In this document: positions 9,727-19,212 of the stretch, piece by piece
Layout: each line of letters starts with the position of its first letter
Position numbering within the stretch: the first letter of the stretch is position 1
Source of the DNA: an uncultured Saccharospirillaceae bacterium
Lineage (GTDB): Bacteria > Pseudomonadota > Gammaproteobacteria > Pseudomonadales > Oceanobacteraceae
Direction: 5' to 3'
DNA: 64,000 nt
Assembly (NCBI GenBank): GCA_947503895.1
Contig: CANNFT010000001.1
Location: 62,001-126,000, forward strand
Notes under the pieces: model-generated
Databases searched by the model: none
What the model saw: the letters and a program-made list of their open reading frames with translations, nothing else
What the model was told of the DNA's origin: nothing
Made by a program: the position numbers and the translations under genes

Positions 9727-10992
9727 ATGGGCGTTAGCGCAAACATCACCGTTAGATTGAAGGAGATCAGGATCTTTCTGGTCTACTTGCTGAAACGATT
9801 TGAAAAAAATGAGAATCGCAAGAGTGCATCGGCGCTGACATTCATGACGTTATTCGCCATGGTGCCGCTCATGACCGTGGGTTACGGTGTGTTACGTATG
9901 TTCCCTCAGTTTTCTCAGGTGACAGAGAATTTCTACGATTTTGTTTTTAAGCATTTTATTCCAACTTCTGGCAGTACCATTCAAGAGTATTTGCAAGGGT
10001 TTAGCCAGCAGGCTTCGGAGCTGACGGCGATTGGTAGTGTGCTGTTATTGGTCAGTGCGGTGAGTTTAATGCTCATGATTGAAGAGGCACTAAACAAGGT
10101 TTGGCGCGTCAAGCAGTCTCGTTCTGGGAAGGTTAGATTTTTGATTTATTGGGCTGTTCTTAGCTTAGGGCCAATTCTCATGGGGATGGCTATTTTACTC
10201 AGTTCTTATTTGCTCAGTTTACCCTTTGTTTCCGATGTTGATTCTCTACTCGGTGGTGTCATTTCGATCATAAAGCTGCTGCCTTTTTTATTGAGTGTGA
10301 TGGCTTTAACCTTAGTATATAAGGTGGTGCCGGGGTGCTACGTGGACTTACGGTACGCTCTGGCAGGTGCCTTAGTCGCAGGTGTGATCATTGAGGTAGG
10401 CAAGAACTTGTTTGTGTTGGTCGTGAAGTCATTTCCTTCATATCAATTCATTTATGGCGCATTTTCCATCGTGCCGTTGTTTTTATTATGGGTCAATATT
10501 GCTTGGTGTATAGTTTTATTGGGCGCTGAATTTGTACGCGCCTTGACCTTTGCAAGAAAACATCGAAAAGGAATTGTTGCATCAGATTTGGATTGGGCGT
10601 TGGAATTACTGCGTATTATTCAAGCGGGTCAACTGGAAAAAAACTTTGTATCTCGCAACGATATCGCTGGGTTATTGCCTATGGCAAATGCGGATGATTG
10701 GGAAGCCATTTTAGCGATTCTGGTTGATGAGGGCTGGATTGTTGAAACCAAAAAAGAAGCATACATGACTGGCCCAATGGTCACCAATGCGAGCTTGTAT
10801 GAGCTAGGAGAGGTCATTGCGGCGAACCACTTCACGTCCACGGGCATACAGTGGAAAAACAGTCAGTGGTACGAAAAACTGAACCCGCTCTTTAAAGACT
10901 TGCAAAATCAGCAAAAGGCAGCGTTAGCGCTGCCTGTTTGTGATTTGATAAATGAACTGAATGAAAAACCCGTTTCGTCAGACAAAACATAG
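9727..10992 (+). CDS. YihY/BrkB family inner-membrane protein
   Basis: A 421-aa protein whose residues about 15-290 carry six membrane helices and the family signatures KSASALTFMTLFAMVPL, EEALNKVWRV and the late LLGAEFVRAL. It was once annotated as ribonuclease BN, which is now known to be wrong. The C-terminal 120 residues are soluble and look like a winged-helix-type region. Its function is unsettled. The gene is monocistronic as far as can be seen, and the convergent CBS gene ends 22 nt downstream. Confidence 0.88.
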   Translation: MGVSANITVRLKEIRIFLVYLLKRFEKNENRKSASALTFMTLFAMVPLMTVGYGVLRMFPQFSQVTENFYDFVFKHFIPTSGSTIQEYLQGFSQQASELTAIGSVLLLVSAVSLMLMIEEALNKVWRVKQSRSGKVRFLIYWAVLSLGPILMGMAILLSSYLLSLPFVSDVDSLLGGVISIIKLLPFLLSVMALTLVYKVVPGCYVDLRYALAGALVAGVIIEVGKNLFVLVVKSFPSYQFIYGAFSIVPLFLLWVNIAWCIVLLGAEFVRALTFARKHRKGIVASDLDWALELLRIIQAGQLEKNFVSRNDIAGLLPMANADDWEAILAILVDEGWIVETKKEAYMTGPMVTNASLYELGEVIAANHFTSTGIQWKNSQWYEKLNPLFKDLQNQQKAALALPVCDLINELNEKPVSSDKT

Positions 10993-11013
10993 AGAAGCTC
11001 AAATGAAGCTTAT

Positions 11014-11616
11014 CTAATGTACCCAAGTGGCTCCGTGTAGCGCTTTAGTGAATTCTGCAAACGTCCGAGCGCCAGGGCTGGGATCAAAGAAGATATGCAG
11101 TGCTTTGGCTATATTGCGTGCAGAAAAAACGCCCCGAATCGCCGGTGTGCCGTTATCCATCATGGATACCAATACAAACTCACTGCCAATTTCATCGAGA
11201 GTTTTTAATACGTCACCGATTCGAGACTCAAGTACGTCGTGAATGGTGAGTGATGGGATAGAATTCACTGGGGTCATGAGGTGGCGCACTTTTATATCGT
11301 CACGTTTCTTGCCTGATTGCTGGGTGTATTGAACGGGCTTTTCGCCTGAAAGATCCGTTGCTGTGATCAAGCCCTCGACGGTGCCGTCGGCATCTGTCAC
11401 GAGCAACATATTCGTATTCTCTTTCGCCATTTGTCGCATCGCACGATTGATGCTTTTGTCTCCTAAGCATCGATGCGCCTTTTCAATTCGATGATCAGTC
11501 ATAACGGATAATGCAGGGTCGTCTAGGTCTAATTCTTTGTGTCCGCGATCGGGTTCCACACAAGCCACGCGCTCAGGGAGAGGGGCAAACGTGACGGATT
11601 TAAATTTTTCCAACAT
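11014..11616 (-). CDS. CBS-domain pair protein
   Basis: A 200-aa cytoplasmic protein consisting almost entirely of two CBS domains: about residues 35-100 (INRAMRQMAKENTNMLLVTDADGTVEGLITATDL) and about 110-180 (VLKTLDEIGSEFVLVSMMDNGTPAIRGVFSARNIAKAL). Such stand-alone Bateman modules bind adenine nucleotides and regulate partners, but no partner is apparent. GGAGATACTC lies just before the ATG. The last 20 residues are predicted to be unstructured. Confidence 0.82.
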   Translation of the reverse strand: MLEKFKSVTFAPLPERVACVEPDRGHKELDLDDPALSVMTDHRIEKAHRCLGDKSINRAMRQMAKENTNMLLVTDADGTVEGLITATDLSGEKPVQYTQQSGKKRDDIKVRHLMTPVNSIPSLTIHDVLESRIGDVLKTLDEIGSEFVLVSMMDNGTPAIRGVFSARNIAKALHIFFDPSPGARTFAEFTKALHGATWVH

Positions 11617-11783
11617 GGCGAGTATCTCCGTTGTTCATTCTTTCAGTGTAGAGCCATTGTTCGGATTAGGTGTAGCATCAATGTTAATCCAGTTAGCGCG
11701 TTTGTTTCTAAGTGCTTGAGTTCGTCGAAAAATGGTTAATAAGCACGAATATCGGTTAAGGTTGCGCGACAAAAAAGCTGCAT

Positions 11784-12149
11784 TTACTTATTAAGAACAT
11801 CGTTTTTAGTGGATGCGGCGATAGTCATGACCTCTTGCACTAAATCGCTTGGGACGTTCAATTGCACGAGTGTTTGCTGTAAATGGCCGGCCACTTTGTC
11901 AAAGTGCTTTTCGTTGAGTCCTTGCTTCACAGGTCGCTGATGTGCTTTTCTCATGCCGTTTCCGGAGTAGTTATTTGGTCCGCCAAAGGCTACGGTCAAA
12001 AACTTTTGCTGCATTTTCTTCTGTCGGGCCATATCAATCCCATCAAAAAACGGTACCAAATCAGGATCAGATTGAACTTTGCTGTAAAAAATATCGACAG
12101 CGGCTTCTACCGCTTTTTCGCCGCCAATTTTTTCGTAGAGTGATGGCAT
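11784..12149 (-). CDS. Group 1 truncated hemoglobin
   Basis: A 121-aa truncated globin of the GlbN class, matching the family's usual length. It has the N-terminal LYEKIGGEKAVEAAVDIFY helix, the FFDGIDMARQKKMQQKFL region and the proximal histidine in GLNEKHFDKV (near residue 87). A strong GGAGGT lies 7 nt before the ATG. These haems bind O2 and NO; a NO- or peroxide-related role is plausible but not shown here. The gene stands alone. Confidence 0.92.
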   Translation of the reverse strand: MPSLYEKIGGEKAVEAAVDIFYSKVQSDPDLVPFFDGIDMARQKKMQQKFLTVAFGGPNNYSGNGMRKAHQRPVKQGLNEKHFDKVAGHLQQTLVQLNVPSDLVQEVMTIAASTKNDVLNK

Positions 12150-12329
12150 GATAGAACCTCCGTGGTCGTACTATTAGGCATAGTTGATTCTTGATGTGGA
12201 TGCCAGTCTAGGAGGAGGGGGAGTGCGGGAATTCAGATGGCTCTGAGTGGGATCAACGTCTTCGGGTTGAGTATAGAGCGAGAGTGGGTTCTAAAAACGT
12301 TGAGTATTATGCCGACAGGCGAAACCCCC

Positions 12330-12896
12330 TTAAATATTTTGTACAAACCAACGTTTTTGCCAAGCGCCGAGCACTTTCTGAGGATACCAGGTTTTACCCA
12401 GACTGCCGTTATAGCGCGCGAGACCTCTTATCCAATCACCTTTTTCTTTTTTCAAGTAAAAAGCAAGAATGGTACAGCCGTAACGAAGATTCGTTTTGAA
12501 ATCCATTAGGTTGTCGTCTGGGCGGCCAATTTCATTACGCCAAAAAGGCATGATTTGCATATAACCTTGTGCGCCTACGGAAGAGATGGCGTAGGGTTTA
12601 AATGCGCTCTCGATTTGAATGAGTGCGAGTACCATCTCAGGAGGGAGGCCGTGAGCAGTGGCTTCCTTATGCAGCATACGCAGAAATCGGACTCGGAAGC
12701 TTTTGTCTTTGATGTAGCGTGAAAGCCTGGATGACATATCTACCATCCAGACTTCAGCGTCGAATCGATCCTCGAAACTATCGGCCGCATTGATTTCAGT
12801 TTTAAGGTAGGCCCTGAGTTCTGGGTCAACCTGAGTATTTGTCCACCCGTGAACAGAAGACAGCAACAAACTAAAAAGGAATAACAGCCTCGTCAT
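12330..12896 (-). CDS. Lytic transglycosylase (SLT, family 1)
   Basis: The 188-aa protein has a signal peptide (residues 1-18, LLFLFSLLLSSVHG). An SLT domain follows with catalytic Glu E96 in ALIQIESAFKPYAISSVGAQGYMQIMPFW and the downstream LRYGCTILAFYL and ARYNGS motifs. It cleaves peptidoglycan to 1,6-anhydro-muropeptides in the periplasm. There is no lipobox cysteine, so the protein is probably soluble. It begins 10 nt after the proS stop and is likely co-transcribed with proS, an arrangement also known in pseudomonads. Confidence 0.88.
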   Translation of the reverse strand: MTRLLFLFSLLLSSVHGWTNTQVDPELRAYLKTEINAADSFEDRFDAEVWMVDMSSRLSRYIKDKSFRVRFLRMLHKEATAHGLPPEMVLALIQIESAFKPYAISSVGAQGYMQIMPFWRNEIGRPDDNLMDFKTNLRYGCTILAFYLKKEKGDWIRGLARYNGSLGKTWYPQKVLGAWQKRWFVQNI

Positions 12897-12905
12897 AGTA
12901 ATCGA

Positions 12906-14657
12906 TTAAATGCCTAGCTTTTCGGAAATAAGCGCTAGAATATCATCCGCAGCGATTTCCTGTGCGTCAGACTTCTCATCTGTGCGAGCTTTATACTCAA
13001 CGACGCCATTTTTTAGGCCTCGTGAGCTGATGACCACACGATGTGGGATGCCGAGGAGTTCCGAATCAGCGAACTTCACACCTGGGCTCGTCTTCTTGTC
13101 TCGATCATCCAGCATGACCTCAATGCCAGTGGCACTCAATGCATCGTACAACGCGACACTTCGTTGGCTCACTTCTTCGGACTTATGGGCATCAATCTCA
13201 ACAATAGACACTCTAAATGGCGCTAGCGCTTCTGGCCAGATGATGCCGCGATCGTCGTAGTTTTGTTCGATGGCCGCTGCCACCACTCGGCTGATGCCAA
13301 TACCGTAGCACCCCATGAGCATAGTGCGGTCCTTACCATTCTCATCAAGCACTGTGGCGTTTAGGGCTTCACTGTATTTGGTACCGAGTTGGAAAATATG
13401 ACCGACTTCGATGCCTCGTTTGATCTCAATCGTGCCTTCACCATCGGGGCTAGCATCGCCTTCTACGACATTACGTATATCTTCTATGCGCGAAATAGGT
13501 GCGTCGCGTTCCCAGTTCACGCCCGTCAAGTGCTGCCCGTCTTGATTGGCGCCGCACACGAAATCCGCAACGACCGCTGCACTTCGATCGACAATGACAG
13601 GGATATTCAGCTCGCAAGGCCCAATAGAGCCAGGCTTGCAGTTGAGTACTTGTTCGATTGCAGATTCGCTTGCGAACGCTAAAGGATTAGCGACACCTTC
13701 GAGTTTTTCTGCCTTTATGTCGTTCAGCTCGTGATCACCACGAAGCACCAATGCAACCAGTGGCACCGCTTTGCCTGCGTCTTTGTCTTCCTCTGACTGC
13801 TCACCTTCTACGATGAGCGTCTTGATGACCTGGGCGGGCTCCACGGACAAGAATGCGCTGACTTCCTCAATGGTGTGCTGGTTCGGTGTATCAACACGGG
13901 CAAGCTCCGCTGAAGGCGCAGGACGCTCAATTGAAGGGGATACGGCCTCAGCTAGTTCCACATTGGCGGCATAGTCAGACTGCGTGCTAAATGCGATATC
14001 GTCTTCGCCCGAATCCGCTAAGACGTGAAATTCATGAGAGACCGCTCCGCCTATGGAACCGGTATCGGCGGCTACGGGTCTGAAGTTCAATCCTAAGCGA
14101 GTAAAAATGTTGGTGTAGGCCTTGTGCATGCGCTCGTAAGTTTCCTGCAAGCTTTCCGCGCTCGCATGGAAGGAGTAAGCGTCCTTCATAATAAATTCGC
14201 GAGAGCGCATGACACCAAAACGTGGCCGCGTCTCATCGCGGAATTTCGTTTGCACTTGATAGAAGTTGATCGGCAATTGACGATAACTGTTGAGTTCATT
14301 GCGTGCTAAATCTGTAATGACCTCTTCATGTGTTGGGCCAACACAAAAATCACGGTTGTGGCGATCCTTCAGGCGCAATAATTCACCACCATACTGGAAC
14401 CAGCGGCCTGTTTCTTCCCAAAGCTCAGCTGGTTGAACAGCTGGCATGAGTACTTCCTGCGCGCCTGCAGCATTCATTTCTTCCCTGACAACGCGCTCTA
14501 CTTTGCGAAGTGTGCGTAAACCGAGCGGCAGCCATGTGTATAAGCCTGAAGCCAGTTTGCGGATCATGCCTGCTCGAAGCATCAGTTGATGGCTAACGAC
14601 AACAGCATCAGAAGGGGATTCTTTCAGCGTGGCGATAAGAAGTTGGCTTGCGCGCAT
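12906..14657 (-). CDS. proS: Prolyl-tRNA synthetase, bacterial type
   Basis: A class II synthetase of 583 aa, slightly longer than E. coli ProS (572). Motif 2 reads [13 protein letters not shown] and motif 3 reads [17 protein letters not shown]. Between about residues 225 and 395 lies the YbaK-like INS editing domain that removes mis-charged Ala-tRNA(Pro). An acidic insertion (SEEDKDAGK) inside that domain accounts for part of the extra length. The C-terminal anticodon-binding domain contains [24 protein letters not shown]. It is the first gene of a proS-SLT unit. Confidence 0.97.
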   Translation of the reverse strand: MRASQLLIATLKESPSDAVVVSHQLMLRAGMIRKLASGLYTWLPLGLRTLRKVERVVREEMNAAGAQEVLMPAVQPAELWEETGRWFQYGGELLRLKDRHNRDFCVGPTHEEVITDLARNELNSYRQLPINFYQVQTKFRDETRPRFGVMRSREFIMKDAYSFHASAESLQETYERMHKAYTNIFTRLGLNFRPVAADTGSIGGAVSHEFHVLADSGEDDIAFSTQSDYAANVELAEAVSPSIERPAPSAELARVDTPNQHTIEEVSAFLSVEPAQVIKTLIVEGEQSEEDKDAGKAVPLVALVLRGDHELNDIKAEKLEGVANPLAFASESAIEQVLNCKPGSIGPCELNIPVIVDRSAAVVADFVCGANQDGQHLTGVNWERDAPISRIEDIRNVVEGDASPDGEGTIEIKRGIEVGHIFQLGTKYSEALNATVLDENGKDRTMLMGCYGIGISRVVAAAIEQNYDDRGIIWPEALAPFRVSIVEIDAHKSEEVSQRSVALYDALSATGIEVMLDDRDKKTSPGVKFADSELLGIPHRVVISSRGLKNGVVEYKARTDEKSDAQEIAADDILALISEKLGI

Positions 14658-14807
14658 TGAGTGTAATTCCAGCTATTCGGTGGTTGAGCAGTACGTCAGG
14701 TGCTGTGATGATCGACGAATACTTCGTCTTTACAGATTAGCTTGCTGACGCTTTCACATTTAAAGCGCAGATTGTATGCTGCGCAGCTTCTTCAGACAAT
14801 TTTAAAT

Positions 14808-15263
14808 ATGAAAGCATTTATAGAATACAAAGCGATTCGTGGTGGCAAAGTCGTATTGGGCAGCCATCAGGCAGAATTAGAATTACTCGGTGTTTCGTCG
14901 CCGTCTATTGGCCGGTTTGATGTTAAAGGCGTTGGTCCAGCACCTTCAGTTGACGAACTCCTGTATTTGCCGGTCAAAGGCGCTAAAAAAGTCGCTCTGA
15001 AATTGAAGGTTCTCAATGTTGAGTCATTAATCCAGCCAAGCAATGCTTGGCAAGCTGCCTGCCTTGGACCTGAGTTTCGCGAGTTTACGTTAAGGCATAT
15101 GAATATTAACTGCGACGCCTGTCATCAAGACTTCGCATTGGAATTCGTCCATTACAGTGCTGCTGCAGAAGATGACGCTATCGAGGCCATGCAAGCGCAG
15201 GGCTGGCAGGCGTCGAAACAGATGCAGATGTGTCCAGATTGCCTTTCAAGAAAATCAAAGTGA
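14808..15263 (+). CDS. Conserved hypothetical protein with C-terminal zinc ribbon
   Basis: A 151-aa protein I do not recognise. The C-terminal half holds two CxxC knuckles, CDAC (about residues 103-106) and CPDC (about 144-147), likely binding one zinc. The N-terminal part is rich in short beta strands (GGKVVLGSHQAELELLGV). The ATG at 14808 is preferred; an upstream TTG at 14742 adds residues with no resemblance to a conserved start. No good ribosome-binding site is visible at either. It is divergent from proS. Confidence 0.6.
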   Translation: MKAFIEYKAIRGGKVVLGSHQAELELLGVSSPSIGRFDVKGVGPAPSVDELLYLPVKGAKKVALKLKVLNVESLIQPSNAWQAACLGPEFREFTLRHMNINCDACHQDFALEFVHYSAAAEDDAIEAMQAQGWQASKQMQMCPDCLSRKSK

Positions 15264-15338
15264 TATGCCATCAGCGTGATTAGAGTGCTGTTCTGCATCT
15301 TGATTGGCCGAGCATTAGATTGAGTGTTTGATTAATCA

Positions 15339-15373
15339 AGCAAACGCTCGCATCGCTGACGCGCGCGTTTGCT
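15339..15373 (+). repeat. Inverted repeat upstream of the MFS gene
   Basis: AGCAAACGC (15339-15347) and GCGTTTGCT (15365-15373) form a 9-bp perfect stem around a 17-nt GC-rich loop, ending 23 nt before the GTG start. The T-run after it is weak. It may be a poor terminator for the preceding gene or a leader stem-loop; the sequence does not decide. Confidence 0.35.
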
Positions 15374-15396
15374 GTTTAAGACTATAAGGATAATGG

Positions 15397-16629
15397 GTGC
15401 GTCACTTACATCGTTTTTCTATTTTGGCGGCACTGTATATCGCACAGGGACTGCCATTTGGTTTTTTCTCGCAAGCTTTACCGACGCTTATGCGTGAACA
15501 AGGCGTCGACTTACAAACGATCGGCATGGTGTCTTTGTTGGCCTTACCCTGGGCATTGAAGTTTCTTTGGGCGCCGTGGTTAGACAAAGTCAGCTTAATC
15601 TCCGGAGGGCACCGGAGAGGATGGATTTTATTAGCCAATCTACTCGCCTCAGTGATGCTGGTGATTCTGTCATTTGGAGATCTTAGCTGGTGGCTGGGTA
15701 CTGGCATAACAGCGTTATTCATAACGGTATTTCTGTTGAACTTATTTGCAGCGAGTCAGGATATTTCGACGGATGCTTTGGCCGTTGAAAATATTCCTCC
15801 GGCGAGTCGAGGCTGGGCAAATGGCATTCAGGTCGGTGGCTATCGAATCGGCATGGTGCTCGGCGGCGGGCTCATTCTTGGTTGGCTGCATATTCTAGAG
15901 TGGCAAGGTGCGATGTTGTGTATGGCGGCGCTTTTGGTATTGAGTGCTCTGCCTGTTCTCCTTTGGGAGCGAGAAGTGGCGCCGGTCGATAAGGGTGATT
16001 ACATCCACGCGTACAAAGGGCTGTTCCAGCAACATGGGATCTGGTTATGGCTCGGTCTACTGGTCATCTACAAAATGGGAGATGCGTTCGGCACGGCTAT
16101 GCTAAGGCCAATGCTGGTCGATTTAGGCGCAACGAAGTTAGATATAGCGTGGATGCTGGGCACGTGGGGAGTGGTGGCAGGTCTGACGGGGGCGATTTTA
16201 GGCGGTGCGTTGATGAGTGTATTAGGCAGGGTGCATGCGCTTGCCATTTTTGCACTGCTTCAGGCGTTGAGTATCGGTGCATATGCCTTTCTGCCAAGTT
16301 TGGATATTCATGCCAATTCTGTATTCATTATCTGCATGATTGAACATGTGACGGGAGGGATGGCAACCGCTGCAATCTTTACAGTGATGATGGACTATTG
16401 TCGACCCACTCACAGTGGGCTTGACTACAGTTTGCAGTCTTGTGTCATTATCATTAGTGGTATCGTATTGGGAATGTTAAGTGGCGTGTCTGCTTCTGTA
16501 CTTGGGTATGAGGGGCATTATGCCGTCGCATTTGGAGTTGGCTTAATTGCAGTTGCCTTAATCATTCTGCAACGTAAGCCCATTCATCGTCGATCATTAC
16601 AGCCGGCCACTTCGCCAGTCACACTCTAA
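15397..16629 (+). CDS. MFS transporter, AmpG / RhtX-FptX-like
   Basis: A 410-aa, 12-helix major facilitator protein starting at GTG. The N-terminus IAQGLPFGFFSQALPTLMREQG and the WAPWLDK loop are the hallmarks shared by AmpG muropeptide permeases and the RhtX/FptX siderophore permeases. The segment AASQDISTDALAVE fits the same superfamily. The sequence alone does not choose between anhydro-muropeptide recycling and siderophore uptake. No siderophore genes are near; a lytic transglycosylase gene lies 2.5 kb away but is not linked. Confidence 0.78.
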   Translation: MRHLHRFSILAALYIAQGLPFGFFSQALPTLMREQGVDLQTIGMVSLLALPWALKFLWAPWLDKVSLISGGHRRGWILLANLLASVMLVILSFGDLSWWLGTGITALFITVFLLNLFAASQDISTDALAVENIPPASRGWANGIQVGGYRIGMVLGGGLILGWLHILEWQGAMLCMAALLVLSALPVLLWEREVAPVDKGDYIHAYKGLFQQHGIWLWLGLLVIYKMGDAFGTAMLRPMLVDLGATKLDIAWMLGTWGVVAGLTGAILGGALMSVLGRVHALAIFALLQALSIGAYAFLPSLDIHANSVFIICMIEHVTGGMATAAIFTVMMDYCRPTHSGLDYSLQSCVIIISGIVLGMLSGVSASVLGYEGHYAVAFGVGLIAVALIILQRKPIHRRSLQPATSPVTL

Positions 16630-16667
16630 AAACAGGGTCTACAACCCCATAGAATTGATGAATCACT

Positions 16668-16907
16668 ATGTCTGAAGAAATACTATTTGAACACGAATTG
16701 GACGCTCAAGGGTTAATGTGCCCCGAGCCTGTGATGATGTTACATGGAAAGGTCAAAGAGATGGCTCAAGGCGAGGTGTTGAAAGTAGTCGCAACTGACC
16801 CATCTACCACCCGTGACATCCCTAAGTTTTGTCAGTTTTTAGGACACGAATTGGTTGATCAGAAGCAGGTTGATAAGCTTTATTTGTATTACATTCGACG
16901 GGGATAA
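16668..16907 (+). CDS. tusA: Sulfurtransferase TusA
   Basis: A 79-aa SirA/TusA-fold protein with the hallmark CPEP motif (catalytic C18 in GLMCPEPVM). TusA takes persulfide from IscS and hands it to TusD for 2-thiolation of U34 in tRNA(Lys/Glu/Gln). The other relay genes, tusBCDE, lie at 20272-21654 in the same window. It follows the MFS gene by 38 nt on the same strand and may share its transcript. Confidence 0.93.
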   Translation: MSEEILFEHELDAQGLMCPEPVMMLHGKVKEMAQGEVLKVVATDPSTTRDIPKFCQFLGHELVDQKQVDKLYLYYIRRG

Positions 16908-17063
16908 GCACTGCTATTGTCGAGCGTGGCGCGCATCAAAGCTGACTTAGCCTTATTAAAAGGTTAAAAGGATAGATGGTTAGCGCCATTTGTTCTTTAC
17001 GCCAGACGGGCGATGAGCGCTAAACTTGTGTCACATCTCTCATGCTTTGCTAGGAGGCAGTCG

Positions 17064-17249
17064 ATGACCATTTTATACGCTAATCGCAAAGCGCTTCAGC
17101 GGCAGATGTCAAAAGGACGTGCCACTGCTAATGAGCTCGACATCATCGTTTCGATGACCCTGCAACTGAACCAGGCGAAGCATTCGGCCACGAAGAAACT
17201 AAGAAAAGCTCTGCGCAGTATTGAGCGGAAATTAAGGGCTGAGGGCTAG
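17064..17249 (+). CDS. Small basic hypothetical protein
   Basis: A 61-aa product rich in Lys and Arg, predicted to be mostly alpha-helical (NRKALQRQMSKGRATANELDIIVSM then KKLRKALRSIERKLRAEG). A textbook AGGAGG at 17052-17057 precedes the ATG by 6 nt, which fixes this start over the longer frame at 17013. I do not recognise the family. It may bind nucleic acid, judged only from charge. Confidence 0.55.
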   Translation: MTILYANRKALQRQMSKGRATANELDIIVSMTLQLNQAKHSATKKLRKALRSIERKLRAEG

Positions 17250-17335
17250 CCCGCTCAGTGTTTCTAGGCGGATACTGGCGTTGGCTGATGGGTTTTCGGA
17301 CATATCGGCTAATGCAGCTTCACCAACCTTCAATC

Positions 17336-17355
17336 TACTGTATTTAAAAACAGTG
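17336..17355 (+). promoter_or_regulatory. Predicted LexA (SOS) box
   Basis: TACTGTATTTAAAAACAGTG has the full CTGT-N8-ACAG core and flanks close to the E. coli consensus, with an A/T-only spacer. A possible -10 hexamer TACAAT follows at 17364-17369, so a bound repressor would cover the -35 region. The next start codon is the GTG at 17414. This is a motif match by eye; other LexA targets of this organism were not available for comparison. Confidence 0.6.
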
Positions 17356-17413
17356 TTTTAGAGTACAATACGCACTTTCGCCCAATCGTAAGCGGTAGAG
17401 GAAGGGTTAGATT

Positions 17414-17563
17414 GTGTCTCCGGTAACCATTCAATATATGAGTAAGGACGAGCTTGAACGACTCTTGTTCTCATTGTCCGCCCAGCCAGATAACGAGCAA
17501 GCCATGGTGTTTGAAGCCGTCGCCCGAAGGCTTCTGGAACTATTGGAACAGGCTGAGCGTTGA
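17414..17563 (+). CDS. Small ORF (49 aa) downstream of a LexA box
   Basis: A GTG-started ORF of 50 codons including the stop, with GAGGAAGGG about 7 nt upstream. It encodes an acidic, leucine-rich, probably helical peptide (MSKDELERLLFSLSAQPDNE, then ARRLLELLEQAER). An internal ATG at 17438 is a possible alternative start. I do not recognise it, and it has no membrane segment. Its position 58 nt after the predicted LexA box suggests SOS induction. It ends 48 nt before the convergent diguanylate cyclase gene. Confidence 0.5.
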   Translation: MSPVTIQYMSKDELERLLFSLSAQPDNEQAMVFEAVARRLLELLEQAER

Positions 17564-17610
17564 TTAGAGGTGCCCTTTATTAGAAGTACGCCGACTTTAT
17601 AGAGTGAATA

Positions 17611-19107
17611 TCAGTAGAAGGTGTCTTCTGCAGGGTCTTGGACCTCTCCCCGAAACGCATTTAGCTCATACTTATTCCGACCGCTATTTTTCGCGGAATA
17701 AAGTGCTTCATCAGCTGCTTCTATCAATGATTTGGGCATGTTGTGTTGCACCCAATTTGATCGTGTCTCAAGCAATGTGGCCCCTGCACTGATGGTAAGG
17801 TATGGGTAAACGCCCGATTTCTTATGCTCTACCTTTAAGCGCCTTATACTTTGCAGCATATTTTCTAGAAATCCGTTTAACTCCTCGATACTCATGCCTT
17901 GAATAATGAAAGCAAACTCCTCGCCGCCGTACCGCGCCACAAACTCTGATGCTCGGCGACAGCGAGATCGAAGGCACAGCGCCACGGCTTGTAATGCCTC
18001 GTCCCCTTGCTGGTGGCCATACTCGTCGTTAAAGCGTTTAAAATAATCGATATCGACAATTGCGACAGCGATAGGGACTTGTGTTCGAGCACAAAAATTC
18101 CAAGCTTCTTTTAGCTGTTCATCGAATGCCCTTCGATTGGGAATGCCCGTTAGCCCGTCCGTTAAACTTTCTCTAATGAGTTGCTCTTGATGATGATTGA
18201 TGCGGGATACTAGCTGATTGAATGCACGTTTGAATTCGTCCAACTCGTATATGTACAAATGAAGATTTAACTCAACTGGGTCAACACCACCACTCATTTG
18301 TTGTAGCTTTCTGATCATAGTGACGACAGGCACCACAAATAAAAAGTGAACAAACAGCGTGATTATTAGCGGTAACACAATCAGACTGAGTGTGCCGATT
18401 ATCGTTTGTGTGTCCCACAGTCTTGGTAGCGGAATAGAGTGTTTAAGTTGCAGTTGGGCGGCGATGTCGCCTTTTGGATTAAGCAAGTAATGAGTAAACA
18501 AATCGTCGTGGCTGGCGGTGTCTGTTTGCTCATTGACACTATAGGCACCGACATCTGGAAACTTCACCAGTCTTAGCTGCCCATTCACAGACTTTTTTAA
18601 GCTGCTGAGCCAAGACGTATCTAAATTAACAATGACCATTGCGAAGTGGTCGCTGTTATGAATCTTTCTTATGGCGAACGCCATCGGGCCGCGGCTGCCT
18701 TCTAAGTAGCCTGTATTGACTTTAAATGGCCACTCTCCTTGGGTTTTCAAATCTCGCTCCAATTGATCGGGTTGGCTGAACCAAAGCGAGCTTGATGTCA
18801 TCGTTTCAATTTTTGGACCGTCTGAAATCACAAGGAAAGCTAAAAGTTTATGGCGAATCAGCGCCTCATTGCTCCATTTGGTTTGTTCGAGGTTGTTATC
18901 AATGATGTCATCCAGTGAGGCTCTTAGATTAATGAGCTTCTCTTTCAGTGCGAGTTTGAGGGCGCTTTCGTTGCTCCGATACAGGGTCGTGCTTGACTGC
19001 AGCTCGTTTGGGTACGCAAACCAGTAGCGAAAAGCCGCGATACTGCCCCCGATGACCAGCATATAAAGAAAAGACGCTAATAGTACAAGGTATTTGAGCT
19101 TCAGCAT
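17611..19107 (-). CDS. Membrane-bound diguanylate cyclase (GGDEF)
   Basis: A 498-aa inner-membrane protein. A helix at about 4-28, a periplasmic sensor region (about 30-233) and a second helix (about 235-262) lead, through a short linker helix, into a GGDEF domain (about 320-485). The active site is GGEEF at 394-398, so it should make c-di-GMP from GTP. The usual inhibitory I-site RxxD five residues upstream reads R385-A-S-E388, so product feedback may be altered. No EAL domain is present. The sensor region does not obviously match CHASE or Cache. Confidence 0.9.
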   Translation of the reverse strand: MLKLKYLVLLASFLYMLVIGGSIAAFRYWFAYPNELQSSTTLYRSNESALKLALKEKLINLRASLDDIIDNNLEQTKWSNEALIRHKLLAFLVISDGPKIETMTSSSLWFSQPDQLERDLKTQGEWPFKVNTGYLEGSRGPMAFAIRKIHNSDHFAMVIVNLDTSWLSSLKKSVNGQLRLVKFPDVGAYSVNEQTDTASHDDLFTHYLLNPKGDIAAQLQLKHSIPLPRLWDTQTIIGTLSLIVLPLIITLFVHFLFVVPVVTMIRKLQQMSGGVDPVELNLHLYIYELDEFKRAFNQLVSRINHHQEQLIRESLTDGLTGIPNRRAFDEQLKEAWNFCARTQVPIAVAIVDIDYFKRFNDEYGHQQGDEALQAVALCLRSRCRRASEFVARYGGEEFAFIIQGMSIEELNGFLENMLQSIRRLKVEHKKSGVYPYLTISAGATLLETRSNWVQHNMPKSLIEAADEALYSAKNSGRNKYELNAFRGEVQDPAEDTFY

Positions 19108-19212
19108 CCACTAAGCATAGACTCTTCTTAGTAGGCGCTAAGCTTGAAGCAGTATCGATTCTGACCATTCATGAGCGGGAGACGCCTCCCGCAGACGATT
19201 AGCGACAATAGG

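Noticed and set aside
12237..12509. 90-aa plus-strand ORF over the end of the lytic transglycosylase gene
   Set aside because: It overlaps the conserved C-terminus of a clear gene on the other strand and has no ribosome site.
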